Part shown: piece by piece, positions 6,655-14,063 of the stretch
Position numbering within the stretch: the first letter of the stretch is position 1
Layout of the letters: each line of letters opens with the position of its first letter
From: an uncultured Gemmatimonadota bacterium
GTDB lineage: Bacteria; Gemmatimonadota; Gemmatimonadetes; Gemmatimonadales; GWC2-71-9
Direction: 5' to 3'
Length of the DNA stretch: 18,172 nt
Assembly: GCA_946479825.1 (NCBI GenBank)
Contig: CAMLHU010000009.1
Span: 1 to 18,172, forward strand
The notes under the pieces: generated by a model
The model's input: only the letters and a program-made list of their open reading frames with translations
Databases searched by the model: none
Told to the model about the DNA's origin: nothing
Made by a program: the position numbers and the translations under genes

Positions 6655-7632
6655 CTAATCCTCGTCGGGCTCGGGCAGCCGGACCTCGAGTTCCCATCGC
6701 CGGACCTCCCCCGGCGCGAGCGCGCCGGCGGCGTGCCAGCGCTCCACCGCCCGGTCGAGCCGGTCCGGGGCGCCGATCCCCGGCTCGACGCCGAGGTTCA
6801 GGTACGGGGCCGGCGCCGGTCCGTCGCCGAGCCGCTCCGGCGCCCACCCGCCCGCGTTGATCCAGAGCCCGACCTGGGGGACGCCGTGCGCGCGGATCTC
6901 GAGCCGCTCGCCGCGCACCGGGTCGGTGACGTGGACCTCACCGCCCGGCCCCAGGTCCGCGCCGAGCATCACCGCCCACCCCGCGCTCCCCGGGAACACC
7001 CAGTCCTCCGCGCCGCCATCCATCGGCCACGCCACCTCCGACCCGGCGACCAGGTCACTCCGCCCGGTGACCGCCAGCACCCGGGCCTTCGACACGCCGG
7101 GGAGCGCGATGCGCGTCCCCGCCGCCACGTTGAGCAAGGGATGCGCCGCCCAGACGAAGGGGAATGGCGCGGTCCCGCGGTGGCGGAGCGTGTAGCGGAT
7201 GCGCAGCGCGGCGCCCTCGCGCGGCACGGCGACCTCACGGGTCAGGTCGTACGGCAGGAGCCGCCCCTCGACCGTTCCGGTGAGCACGGTCTCCCCGCCC
7301 ACCTCCGCCACGGCGTGCTCCCACGGCAGCGCCCAGAGCTCGCCGTGGTCGGGCAGCTCCGGCTCTCCCGGCGCCGCCCCCGGCATCGGGCACGGCCCGA
7401 CGGTCGGGAAGCACTCGTCCCATCCGCCGCTGTCGGCGGTCTCGACGTACGAGGCGCCCCACTGCGGGGTCGCGAGCGGGAGGGCGGGATTGCGCCACAG
7501 CCACTCGCGCCCCCGATGCCGGCGGAGGTTGGTGAGCTTCCCGCCCAGCGCGGGGACGCACACGACCTCGATCTCGTCGTTGCGGAGCGAGATGGCGGGG
7601 AATCCGGAGACGGACAGCTGGCGGTAGGGCAC
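6655..7632 (-). CDS. Aldose 1-epimerase (galactose mutarotase)-like protein
   Basis: The 325-residue protein has the pattern of the galactose mutarotase-like fold, which interconverts alpha and beta anomers of sugars or binds carbohydrates in related proteins. Seen here: an N-terminal beta region with VVCVPALGGKLTNLRR (23-38), SGGWDECFPTVGPCPMP (68-84), DHGELWALPW (95-104; H96 a likely active-site histidine), WAAHPLLNV (161-169; H164 the second histidine) and LNLGVEPGIG (279-288), where E283 sits at the expected catalytic base position. The start is GTG at 7630-7632, the only suitable start before the conserved region; ribosome-site support is poor. It follows ispH by 30 bp on the same strand. 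No sugar-pathway genes are nearby, so the substrate is open, and a non-catalytic role is possible. Confidence 0.8.
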   Translation of the reverse strand: MPYRQLSVSGFPAISLRNDEIEVVCVPALGGKLTNLRRHRGREWLWRNPALPLATPQWGASYVETADSGGWDECFPTVGPCPMPGAAPGEPELPDHGELWALPWEHAVAEVGGETVLTGTVEGRLLPYDLTREVAVPREGAALRIRYTLRHRGTAPFPFVWAAHPLLNVAAGTRIALPGVSKARVLAVTGRSDLVAGSEVAWPMDGGAEDWVFPGSAGWAVMLGADLGPGGEVHVTDPVRGERLEIRAHGVPQVGLWINAGGWAPERLGDGPAPAPYLNLGVEPGIGAPDRLDRAVERWHAAGALAPGEVRRWELEVRLPEPDED

Positions 7633-7662
7633 GGAAGGGACGGCGGGGGGCGGCGGGAGGGC

Positions 7663-8889
7663 TCACCCCTCCGGCGGGGCGACCGCGGCGTGGAGCTCGG
7701 CGGCCACCCCGGCGAGCTCGCAGACGCGGGCCACCGTCTCGCCGACCTTGTTGTTCGGCGTCGAGGCGCCGGCGGTGAGCCCGATGACGCGATGCCCGCC
7801 GAGCCACCCGGCCGGCGCGGTGACCTCGGCCTTGCTCCCCACCGGCTGGTGGCGGAGGGTGCCGGCCACCGGGTCGATCCCGTGCGCGTCCTCGAGATGG
7901 AACGTCGTGACGCCCTTCGACGCGGCAAGCGCCGCGAGATGGCAGGTGTTGCTCGAGTTGTAGCCGCCCACCACCAGCATCAGGTCCACCCGGTCGTCGA
8001 GCAGGCGCTGCACCGCGTCCTGGCGCTCCTGCGTGGCCGAGCAGATCGTGTCGAAGGTGCGGAAATGCTCCGCGACCGCCGCCTCGCCGTAGCGCGCCGC
8101 GAAGCTCTTGCGGAACTCCGCCGCAATGGCGAGCGACTCGCCCGAGAGCATCGTGGTCTGGTTGGCGATCCCCACCCGCGTCAGGTCGCGCGTGAAGTCG
8201 AAGTCGGCCGACGACGCGTGGGCGAACCGCCGCTTGAGCTCCGCCGCGTCCCCGCGCCCCTCGATGAAGTCGAGCACCGGCCGCGCCTCGGCCATGTCGC
8301 GCACCACGAGATACTTCCCGCCCGGGTACCGCTCCACCTGGCTCGCGGTGGCCTTGGTCTCTTCGTGGTAGTACTTGCCGTGGATCACCGCGGTGTAGCC
8401 GTCGCGGGCGTAGCTCTCCACCCGCTTCCAGACGTTGAGCACCGACCCGCAGGTGGTGTCCACCCGCACGCACCCGATGGCCTTGAGCCGCTCGAAGTCC
8501 CGGATCGTCACGCCGAAGGCCGGCATGATCACCACGTCGGCCGGCGCGAGCCCCGCGAAGTCGAACTCGCCGTCGGGGCCGCGGGTCAGGAACTCGATCC
8601 CCATCGCCTCGAGCTTCCGGTTGACGTGCGGGTTGTGGATGATCTCGCCCACGAGGAAGATCCGCCGGTCGGGGAACTTGTGGCGGGTCTCGTAGGCGTA
8701 GTCCACCGCGCGGTCCACCCCGTAGCAGAAGCCGAACTCCCGCGCCAGCCGGAAGGTGAGCGGCCCCACGGTGAGGGTGTGGTCGTGCGCCTTGAAGGCG
8801 TCCACGATCGCGCTGTCGTAATCGGCCGCGAGCTGGCCTTCGATCTCGGCCTTGAGCCCGAATCCGCGGCGGAAATAGGTCTCGGTCAT
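7663..8889 (-). CDS. ispH: 4-hydroxy-3-methylbut-2-enyl diphosphate reductase (IspH/LytB), long form
   Basis: IspH is the last enzyme of the MEP (non-mevalonate) pathway. It reduces HMBPP to isopentenyl and dimethylallyl diphosphate with a [4Fe-4S] cluster in the cytosol. The three cluster cysteines are visible: C55 in EFGFCYGVDRA, C147 in DTTCGSV and C283 in TICSATQER. Substrate-binding signatures include GEIIHNPHVN (81-90), the Gln/Thr-Thr block IANQTTML (241-248) and GGYNSSNTCHLA (308-319). At 408 residues it is about 90 longer than E. coli IspH and resembles the long type of cyanobacteria and plastids, with an N-terminal extension (about 1-40) and an insert around 200-235. The ATG overlaps the stop of the upstream lipoprotein gene (ATGA), indicating translational coupling. 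Confidence in function is high. Confidence 0.96.
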   Translation of the reverse strand: MTETYFRRGFGLKAEIEGQLAADYDSAIVDAFKAHDHTLTVGPLTFRLAREFGFCYGVDRAVDYAYETRHKFPDRRIFLVGEIIHNPHVNRKLEAMGIEFLTRGPDGEFDFAGLAPADVVIMPAFGVTIRDFERLKAIGCVRVDTTCGSVLNVWKRVESYARDGYTAVIHGKYYHEETKATASQVERYPGGKYLVVRDMAEARPVLDFIEGRGDAAELKRRFAHASSADFDFTRDLTRVGIANQTTMLSGESLAIAAEFRKSFAARYGEAAVAEHFRTFDTICSATQERQDAVQRLLDDRVDLMLVVGGYNSSNTCHLAALAASKGVTTFHLEDAHGIDPVAGTLRHQPVGSKAEVTAPAGWLGGHRVIGLTAGASTPNNKVGETVARVCELAGVAAELHAAVAPPEG

Positions 8890-9446
8890 TGCGTCAAAGG
8901 TACACCGGGATCGGGGGCGCTGCGCGGCACCCGGCAGAGCGTCGAGTCCGTCGCCGGACGGGTCGCGGCGAAGGTCCCCTCGATGCGGACGGTGTCGTTC
9001 ATCGCCGCCTGCACGAACCGGCCCGCGAAGGCGGCCGCCACCGAGTCGGCGCCGGCCCGGCGGACGACCATCCACCCGTCCACCGACTGGTACCCCCCGA
9101 CGCTCCCGCCGGTCCGGTGGCGGTACGCCGCCGCGGCACGGGCCCGGACGGTGTCCTTCCCCAGCGTGTCGGTGTAGAGCGCCGGCGCCAGCGGCAACGA
9201 GTCGTTCCGGAGCGAGTCGCCGTAATACCACACCAGCGCCACCCCGTCGTCCCCCTCCGTCCCCTCGAGCAGCAGGATCCCCCGCGAGGGACACCACGCG
9301 GCCTCGACCGGTCCCGACATCGTGGCGGCCGGCGCCTTGGGCGCGCGCGTCACCTGCGCCTGGAAGCCGGCGGGCGGCGTGCCGCAACCGGCCAGGACGA
9401 CGAGCGCGAGCGGCACCGCAATGAAGGAAAGGGAGCGCGGAGACAT
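8886..9446 (-). CDS. Predicted lipoprotein of unknown function
   Basis: This 186-residue protein starts with a lipoprotein signal peptide: MSPRSLSFIAVPLALVVLAG and then C21, giving a clear LAGC lipobox (18-21). The mature protein should be attached to the inner or outer membrane by lipidation. The rest is a soluble region with two more cysteines, C52 (AAWCPSRG) and one near the C-terminus (STLCRVP), which could form a disulfide in the periplasm. It contains Tyr/Asp-rich stretches and GGYQSVDGWMVVRR. I do not recognise a family. The ATG at 9444-9446 precedes the lipobox at the usual distance. It lies 40 bp after the outer-membrane barrel gene, and its stop overlaps the ispH start by 4 bp. The overlap suggests co-expression with ispH but need not mean a shared function. 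Confidence 0.8.
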   Translation of the reverse strand: MSPRSLSFIAVPLALVVLAGCGTPPAGFQAQVTRAPKAPAATMSGPVEAAWCPSRGILLLEGTEGDDGVALVWYYGDSLRNDSLPLAPALYTDTLGKDTVRARAAAAYRHRTGGSVGGYQSVDGWMVVRRAGADSVAAAFAGRFVQAAMNDTVRIEGTFAATRPATDSTLCRVPRSAPDPGVPLTQ

Positions 9447-9486
9447 GACGGGAAGCTACCGGGGGCCGGGCCGGCGGGTCAAAGCG

Positions 9487-11643
9487 TCAGCGCGCGCCAC
9501 CGAACACCAGGTCGAACCGCACCCCACCCGCGTCCGGGCCGATCGGCTGGCTCAGGTCGAACCGGATCGCGCCGCCCAGGATCGAGAGCCCCGCGCCCAC
9601 GCCGCTGTACACCCGGCCCCGGAACACGCTCGCCGCCGGCCCCGCCTGGCCCAGGTCGGCGAAGAGCACCGGGCGCACCGGGCCGCGGTGCAGCGGCACG
9701 TCGAGCTGCGCCGCCCAGAACGCCTGGCCCGTCACCGTGCCGTACGGGAGCGCCCGCACGGTCCACGGCCCGCCGAGCCGGAACGCCTCCTGCGGCAGCG
9801 GGTCGCCGGTGGTGATTCCGCCGCGCAGCGTGAGCGCCGGCTGCGCTCGACCGACCGGCAGCGGGGCCCGCCACTCGCCGAACACCTTGGCGGTGGCACC
9901 GGCCCGCCCGGCGATCCCGTCCATCCCCGCCATCCAGCGCACCCCGCCGCTCCGCCCCTCGAGCAGCACCGTCGCCCCGCCGAACTCCCCGTCGGTCACG
10001 GCGGGGTTCGGCTGGAACCGGCCGTCGCCGCCCAGGAAGTCGTTCACCGCCGAGCGCGCGTCGCCGCCGACGCTGGTGAGGCGCTCCCCCCGCGCCGCGA
10101 GCGTGAGCTCGAGCCCGCGGGCCACCGACGTCTCGTACCGGAGGCTCCCGCCCTCCGCCAGCGTCCAGTCGGCCGCGTCGTGGGCGGTGAAGAGCGCGTT
10201 CACCGAGTTGGCGAGGAGCCCGGCGGGGAAGCCGCGGTCCACCGGCGCGAGCTCGCGGTAGCCGCTCAGCGTCAGGCGCCCTGACGGCGCCTCGCGTACC
10301 AGGTCCACCCGTCCGGTGATCCGGCGATCGGTGAAGCCGTAGCGCGCGGTGGCGAACGCCGAGGTGAACGGCACCCCCGGCACCGGCGCGCGCACGCCGA
10401 ACCCCGGCGCGAATCCCGACACGCGATTGTAGCGGAACAGGTCGGCCAGGCGCTCGTACGCGAACCCGAACCCCGGGCGCCCCGTCATCGCACCGGGCAG
10501 GTCCTCCGTGAGCGCGGCCAGGTCGGCCTCCACCTGCCGGAGGTCGGCCCGGTCGTCACCGCGGCGGTCGAGCACCAGCGAGTCCCGCCAGCCGGCGTAC
10601 GCCTTGAGCGAGTCGCGCGGCGCCACGTGGAGCTCGTAGCGCCCGCCCCCCTCGAGCCGGCCGGCGTAGTTCCGGGCCCCGGTGCTGTCGGCCTCGCGGG
10701 TCCGCTCCCGGGCCCGGCGGACGGCGCTGTCGGCGGCCGTGGTGTCGTCGAGCGGGATGGAAAAGGTGAGCCGGGCCCCGGTGTTCACCTCGTAGTCGTC
10801 GAACGTCGTGCTGACGGTGAACGGCACCACCAGGTCGCCGACGAACGGGATCACCGCCTGCCCGGAGATCGTCTGCCGGAACGGCATCCAGTGGACCCCG
10901 CTCACCAGCGCATACTCGAGGTCCGCGTCCACCGTGAGGATCCGGTTGGCCCACCGGTTCCCCCGCTCGGCGTCCACCGAGTCCTCGTGCGTCGCGCCGT
11001 CGGGGGTCACCCAGAGCCCGGTGCCGACATAGCGAAAGGAGAACCGCACCACGTCGGCGGTGGCGGCGTCCACCCAGATGACCCCCGCCACGAGCGCCGG
11101 CGCCTCGCGCCTCGGCGTCACGGTGATGCCGAGCAGCGTGATCAGGCGGCCGTCGGGGGCCGAGATCCGCATGCTGTCGGTGAGGGCGTAGCGGTACCAC
11201 TCGGGCCCGTCGGCCGCGAAGGGATGGAGCGCGGCGCGCGAGGGGAAGTCGCTCCCCAGGATCCGCACCGAGTCGCCCAGCGCGCGGGGGACGAACCAGG
11301 GCCGGTCGAACCCGGCGCTCAGGTCGGCGTCGCGCGAGCGGCTCACCGCGCGGCGACCGAGCACGTCCACCCGCAGGTCGTTGGGACGCTGCCAGTGGAC
11401 CACCGCGTCCTGCTCCGCCACGCCGAACGGCGGGATGCGCGCCCAGCGCCGCCGGCCGAGCGCAAAGCTCATCCGGTAGTGCAGGTGCGCGGTGTAGTCG
11501 GTGACGAGGGTGTCCTGCGAACGCTGCCGCGCCTGGGCGCGGAGCACGACGGCGCGGGTGGCGCTGTCGGCGAACGGCGGGAGGGTGTCGGGGCGGAGGG
11601 CCGGCGCTGCGAAGAGCGCGAGGCTCAGGAGGAGGGCGCCCAC
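9487..11643 (-). CDS. Large outer-membrane beta-barrel protein with periplasmic N-terminal region
   Basis: The 718-residue protein starts with a short hydrophobic signal-like segment (MGALLLSLALFAAPALRPD, initiator GTG). Residues of about 30-330 form a soluble region of alternating beta strands, for example VTDYTAHLHYRMSFALGRRRW and IWVDAATADVVRFSFRYVG, reminiscent of LolA-like or DUF5686-type domains. A charged segment follows (about 310-370). The remaining ~330 residues look like an Omp85/surface-antigen type barrel, with amphipathic strands and the block GGPWTVRALPYG (about 618-629), then WAAQLDVPLHRGPVRPVLFADLG and GVGAGLSILGGAIRFDLSQPIG near the end. The final residue is Arg, not the usual aromatic. 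The signal lacks a basic n-region; no in-frame ATG offers a better start. The start overlaps the end of the PAS-Fis regulator gene by 19 bp. A role in envelope transport or assembly is plausible; the exact role is unknown. Confidence 0.75.
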   Translation of the reverse strand: MGALLLSLALFAAPALRPDTLPPFADSATRAVVLRAQARQRSQDTLVTDYTAHLHYRMSFALGRRRWARIPPFGVAEQDAVVHWQRPNDLRVDVLGRRAVSRSRDADLSAGFDRPWFVPRALGDSVRILGSDFPSRAALHPFAADGPEWYRYALTDSMRISAPDGRLITLLGITVTPRREAPALVAGVIWVDAATADVVRFSFRYVGTGLWVTPDGATHEDSVDAERGNRWANRILTVDADLEYALVSGVHWMPFRQTISGQAVIPFVGDLVVPFTVSTTFDDYEVNTGARLTFSIPLDDTTAADSAVRRARERTREADSTGARNYAGRLEGGGRYELHVAPRDSLKAYAGWRDSLVLDRRGDDRADLRQVEADLAALTEDLPGAMTGRPGFGFAYERLADLFRYNRVSGFAPGFGVRAPVPGVPFTSAFATARYGFTDRRITGRVDLVREAPSGRLTLSGYRELAPVDRGFPAGLLANSVNALFTAHDAADWTLAEGGSLRYETSVARGLELTLAARGERLTSVGGDARSAVNDFLGGDGRFQPNPAVTDGEFGGATVLLEGRSGGVRWMAGMDGIAGRAGATAKVFGEWRAPLPVGRAQPALTLRGGITTGDPLPQEAFRLGGPWTVRALPYGTVTGQAFWAAQLDVPLHRGPVRPVLFADLGQAGPAASVFRGRVYSGVGAGLSILGGAIRFDLSQPIGPDAGGVRFDLVFGGAR

Positions 11644-12101
11644 CGGCTGCGTCCATCCCGGTGGAGCCCGTACGCCTTGAGCCGGCGCCAGAGCGTGGTG
11701 CGGCTGATCCCGAGATGCTTGGCGGTCTCCGCCAGCCGCCAGCCGTGCGCGTCGAGCGACCGGACGATCGCTTCCTTCTCGCGCTCGGCCAGCGTCGTCG
11801 GCCCGACGACGCCGGGGATGAACATCGCCTCGCCCAGCTCGAGCGACCCGGCGCGGAGCGGCCGGAGCCGCCCGCCCAGCGCCGCGAGCCGCGGCATCAG
11901 GTCGGCCGCCCCCTCGCTCAGGTCGAACTCGGCCGAGAGCTGCTCCCGGGCCGGCTGGTTGGCGTACTGGACGCGCCCATCGCGATCGAAGACGATCACC
12001 CCCTCGCTGAACCCGTCGAGCAGGGCCTTGGCGAGCGGAGAGAAGACCGAACCGATGGGCGCCGGGGTCGGAGTCTTCAGGGTTTCGGGCATGCGTTCCA
12101 T
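11625..12101 (-). CDS. Small PAS-domain regulator with Fis-type helix-turn-helix, no AAA+ domain
   Basis: The 158-residue protein joins a short PAS-like sensor domain (about 23-76; LLDGFSEGVIVFDRDGRVQY is the typical start) to a C-terminal Fis-type HTH (about 104-146; EREKEAIVRSLDAHG, then WRLAETAKHLGISRTTLWRR). This HTH is the DNA-binding end of NtrC-like activators, but the central sigma54-interacting AAA+ ATPase is missing, so it cannot act as a classic enhancer-binding protein. It probably binds DNA directly as a dimer and senses a ligand or redox state through the PAS. The ATG at 12099-12101 is chosen; an ATG at 12090-12092 is an alternative with GGAAC upstream, and a TTG at 12126-12128 would add nine residues. 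The gene end overlaps the barrel gene start by 19 bp. Likely targets are its own operon, an inference from position. Confidence 0.8.
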   Translation of the reverse strand: MERMPETLKTPTPAPIGSVFSPLAKALLDGFSEGVIVFDRDGRVQYANQPAREQLSAEFDLSEGAADLMPRLAALGGRLRPLRAGSLELGEAMFIPGVVGPTTLAEREKEAIVRSLDAHGWRLAETAKHLGISRTTLWRRLKAYGLHRDGRSRWAPSS

Positions 12102-12132
12102 ACGCTCGGGCGGGGCCAAAGGTTTCAATCCG

Positions 12133-12155
12133 GCACGTTGCGCAAACTACCGTGC
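12133..12155 (-). promoter_or_regulatory. Operator-like inverted repeat upstream of the PAS-Fis regulator
   Basis: GCACG (12133-12137) and CGTGC (12151-12155) form an inverted repeat around the perfect palindrome TTGCGCAA (12138-12145). It lies 32 bp upstream of the chosen regulator start. Its position would suit binding by an autoregulatory dimer, but no promoter boxes can be assigned with confidence and the arms are only 5 bp. Confidence 0.3.
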
Positions 12156-12180
12156 GGCAATCGGTTATGGAACTGGGGTC

Positions 12181-13098
12181 TCACTCGGCCGGGAGCGGGG
12201 CCGCGGGGATCTGCCGCCGCTGGACCCATTCCCCCCAGATAACGAGTCCCAGCCCCGCAAAGATTCCGCACCCCCCGACCAGGGTCTGCCGGGTCACCGA
12301 TTCTCCCTGCAGCACCAGCGGCGCGACGATGGCGGTGAACACCGGCTGCAGGTAGATGTACGCCGCAACGACGTTCGAGCTCGCCCGGCGCAGCGCCCAG
12401 ATGTTGAGGAAGTAGGTCGCGAAGGTGGGACCGACGACGATGTAGGCCACCCACGCCCACGTCACCGGCCGCACCGCCGCGAGGTCGAGCCGCGCGATCG
12501 CCGGGGCGCCGATGGGCAGCATCGCGATCGCGGCGAACGCCATCGCGTAGGTCGTGACGGTCATCGGGTCGTAGCGCGCCACCAGCCGCTTGCCGAACAC
12601 CAGGTACTGCGCGTAGGCGAGCATCCCGAGCAGGATCAGGATGTTGCCGACGGCCGTGTCGGCGCCGAGCGCCAGCTTGCCGGGACCCACCAGCCAGACC
12701 GACCCCGCGCAGGCGACCGCGATGCCGAGCACCTTGGGGAGGGTCGCCCGCTCCTGCCGCACCACGATGGCCGTGAGGACGGTGAACACCGGCGCGGTCG
12801 CGATGAGGACGCTGGCGTTGATCGCGGTGGAGTGGGCCAGGCCGAGCAGGAAGAACAGCTGGTTGACGACGATGCCGAGGAAGCCGAGCCCGAAGAGGGC
12901 CAGCAGGTCGCGGCGGTCGCGGACCACCGTCCCGCCGGTGGCGCGGTGCACCGCGAGCAGCAGCAGCGCGGCGCCGGCGAGCCGCGCGGTGACGAGCACC
13001 GCCGGCGGGACCTCGCCCAGCACGAACTTCCCCGTGATGGCGAGGCTCGAGAACAGGATCTGGACGGCAAGCAGCGCCAGGTGGACGGCGAGCGGCAT
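12181..13098 (-). CDS. EamA-family (DMT superfamily) membrane transporter
   Basis: The 305-residue protein is a drug/metabolite transporter-type permease with two EamA repeats (about 8-140 and 150-285) and about ten predicted membrane helices, the usual length for the family. Family-like segments are LLAVQILFSSLAITGKFVLG in helix 1, GIVVNQLFFLLGLAHSTAINASVLIATAPVFTVL split over helices 3-4, and ASSNVVAAYIYLQPVFTAIV followed by an LVGGCGIFAGLGLVIWG end in the second repeat. Proteins of this family export amino acids, nucleotides or other metabolites; the substrate is not readable. The ATG at 13096-13098 starts MPLAVHLALL right before helix 1. The frame stays open to 13206, but that part overlaps the DUF5694 gene end. 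It follows that gene by 46 bp and precedes the regulator by 79 bp. Confidence 0.92.
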   Translation of the reverse strand: MPLAVHLALLAVQILFSSLAITGKFVLGEVPPAVLVTARLAGAALLLLAVHRATGGTVVRDRRDLLALFGLGFLGIVVNQLFFLLGLAHSTAINASVLIATAPVFTVLTAIVVRQERATLPKVLGIAVACAGSVWLVGPGKLALGADTAVGNILILLGMLAYAQYLVFGKRLVARYDPMTVTTYAMAFAAIAMLPIGAPAIARLDLAAVRPVTWAWVAYIVVGPTFATYFLNIWALRRASSNVVAAYIYLQPVFTAIVAPLVLQGESVTRQTLVGGCGIFAGLGLVIWGEWVQRRQIPAAPLPAE

Positions 13099-13144
13099 CG
13101 GGGATGAAGGATACAACGCCTCGGCGCGCCCGCCGTCCGCCGGT

Positions 13145-13990
13145 TCACTCGCCGCCGAGGTACCGGTCCGGCTCCACCAGCTCGAGGTCCCCTGCGGCGG
13201 CCACATACTGCCGCAGCAGCGGGGCGTGCCCTGCGCCGAACAGCACCAGCACCCGGTCGCCCGGGCCCTCCGCCAGCCGGCTCACGTTCACGAAGATCCG
13301 CAGGTTGCGCGCGTACCACCCGGCCACGTCCTCCCAGCCGGGATAGCTGGTATCCGACGCGATCCGCGCCTCGGCCAGATAGGGCTGGTGCGAGATCGCC
13401 AGGTTGTCGGGACGGTTGGCCTCGCGCAGCATCTCGACCACGGTGAGCCGCGCCACCGCGGCGTTGAGCGCGGGGATGAACCCGCCCATGTAGCGCTGCA
13501 TCCGCGCCACCTGCGCCCCGGCACCGTGCGCGGCACCCCAGGCCATCACCTCGGGGATCCGCATTCCCTGCTTGTAGTCCACCGCGTACACCCGGGCGTG
13601 CCCCAGCCGCTTCGCGAGCCGGAACGCCACCTGCGCGATCTCCCCGCGATCGGGCTCGGCGGTCCCCGCCAGGTACGCGGCGTAGGCGGAATCGAGCCAT
13701 CCCTGCCGCTCCACCGGCACCTCGACCGCGATGCGCGTCGGGGCGTAGCGCGCCAGCCGCACCGCCAGCTCCTCCAGCTCCGCCTGACGCCTGGGCGCCA
13801 GCATATCGTCCACGGCGGCGTTGTTGACGTCGCGGCGCGGATTGGCGAAGTGGCCGGTGCCGAGGATCATCACCTGCGGCCGGGGGCCGGGGGGATAGAG
13901 CGGCGGGTAGTCGAAGCGGCGGTCCTGCTGCGCCACGGCGGCGGGGGCAAGGACGACGAGGACGAGCGCGGCGAGCAGGGCGGTACGCAT
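13145..13990 (-). CDS. Secreted DUF5694 family protein (TraB/PrgY/TIKI-like)
   Basis: This 281-residue protein has a clear Sec signal peptide (MRTALLAALVLVVLAPAAVA, cleavage expected before QQ at about 20/21) and matches the DUF5694 pattern. The start of the domain is VMILGTGHFANPRRD (40-54), with H47 and N50. PTRIAVEVPVE follows near 90, then YAVDYKQGM, and the end carries LFGAGHAPLL (250-259, H255). These GxxH motifs at both ends resemble the TraB/PrgY/TIKI group, in which they are linked to metalloprotease-like activity in some members. Whether this protein is an enzyme is unknown. The ATG at 13988-13990 has GGAG five bases upstream and is preferred over in-frame TTG and GTG codons just before it. 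It is likely periplasmic or exported. Confidence 0.82.
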   Translation of the reverse strand: MRTALLAALVLVVLAPAAVAQQDRRFDYPPLYPPGPRPQVMILGTGHFANPRRDVNNAAVDDMLAPRRQAELEELAVRLARYAPTRIAVEVPVERQGWLDSAYAAYLAGTAEPDRGEIAQVAFRLAKRLGHARVYAVDYKQGMRIPEVMAWGAAHGAGAQVARMQRYMGGFIPALNAAVARLTVVEMLREANRPDNLAISHQPYLAEARIASDTSYPGWEDVAGWYARNLRIFVNVSRLAEGPGDRVLVLFGAGHAPLLRQYVAAAGDLELVEPDRYLGGE

Positions 13991-14009
13991 CAACACTCCG
14001 GGTCGGTGT

Positions 14010-14031
14010 GGTCTCCCGGCATACGGAGACC
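14010..14031 (-). terminator. Hairpin between the helicase and DUF5694 genes
   Basis: GGTCTCC (14010-14016) and GGAGACC (14025-14031) form a perfect 7-bp stem with an 8-base loop, about 32 bp after the helicase stop. It has no T tract after it on the minus strand. It may end or weaken readthrough from the helicase, and it lies just upstream of the DUF5694 ribosome-binding site. The adjacent GGCCCCGGGG sequence could extend the structure. Confidence 0.45.
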
Positions 14032-14063
14032 GGCCCCGGGGTGTTTCAATCAGGAACAGACAT

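Noticed and set aside
6733..9177. An 814-residue plus-strand open frame over the epimerase, ispH and lipoprotein genes
   Set aside because: It runs antisense to three well-supported genes, including ispH with its three cluster cysteines, and has no domain signal.
12129..12180. Sigma54 (-24/-12) promoter upstream of the PAS-Fis regulator
   Set aside because: On the minus strand, GCACG is followed by TTTGC, but the spacing is one base too long and the first G of the -24 GG is replaced by C.
13099..13206. N-terminal extension of the EamA transporter
   Set aside because: It overlaps the end of the DUF5694 gene, is not hydrophobic and is absent from the family.
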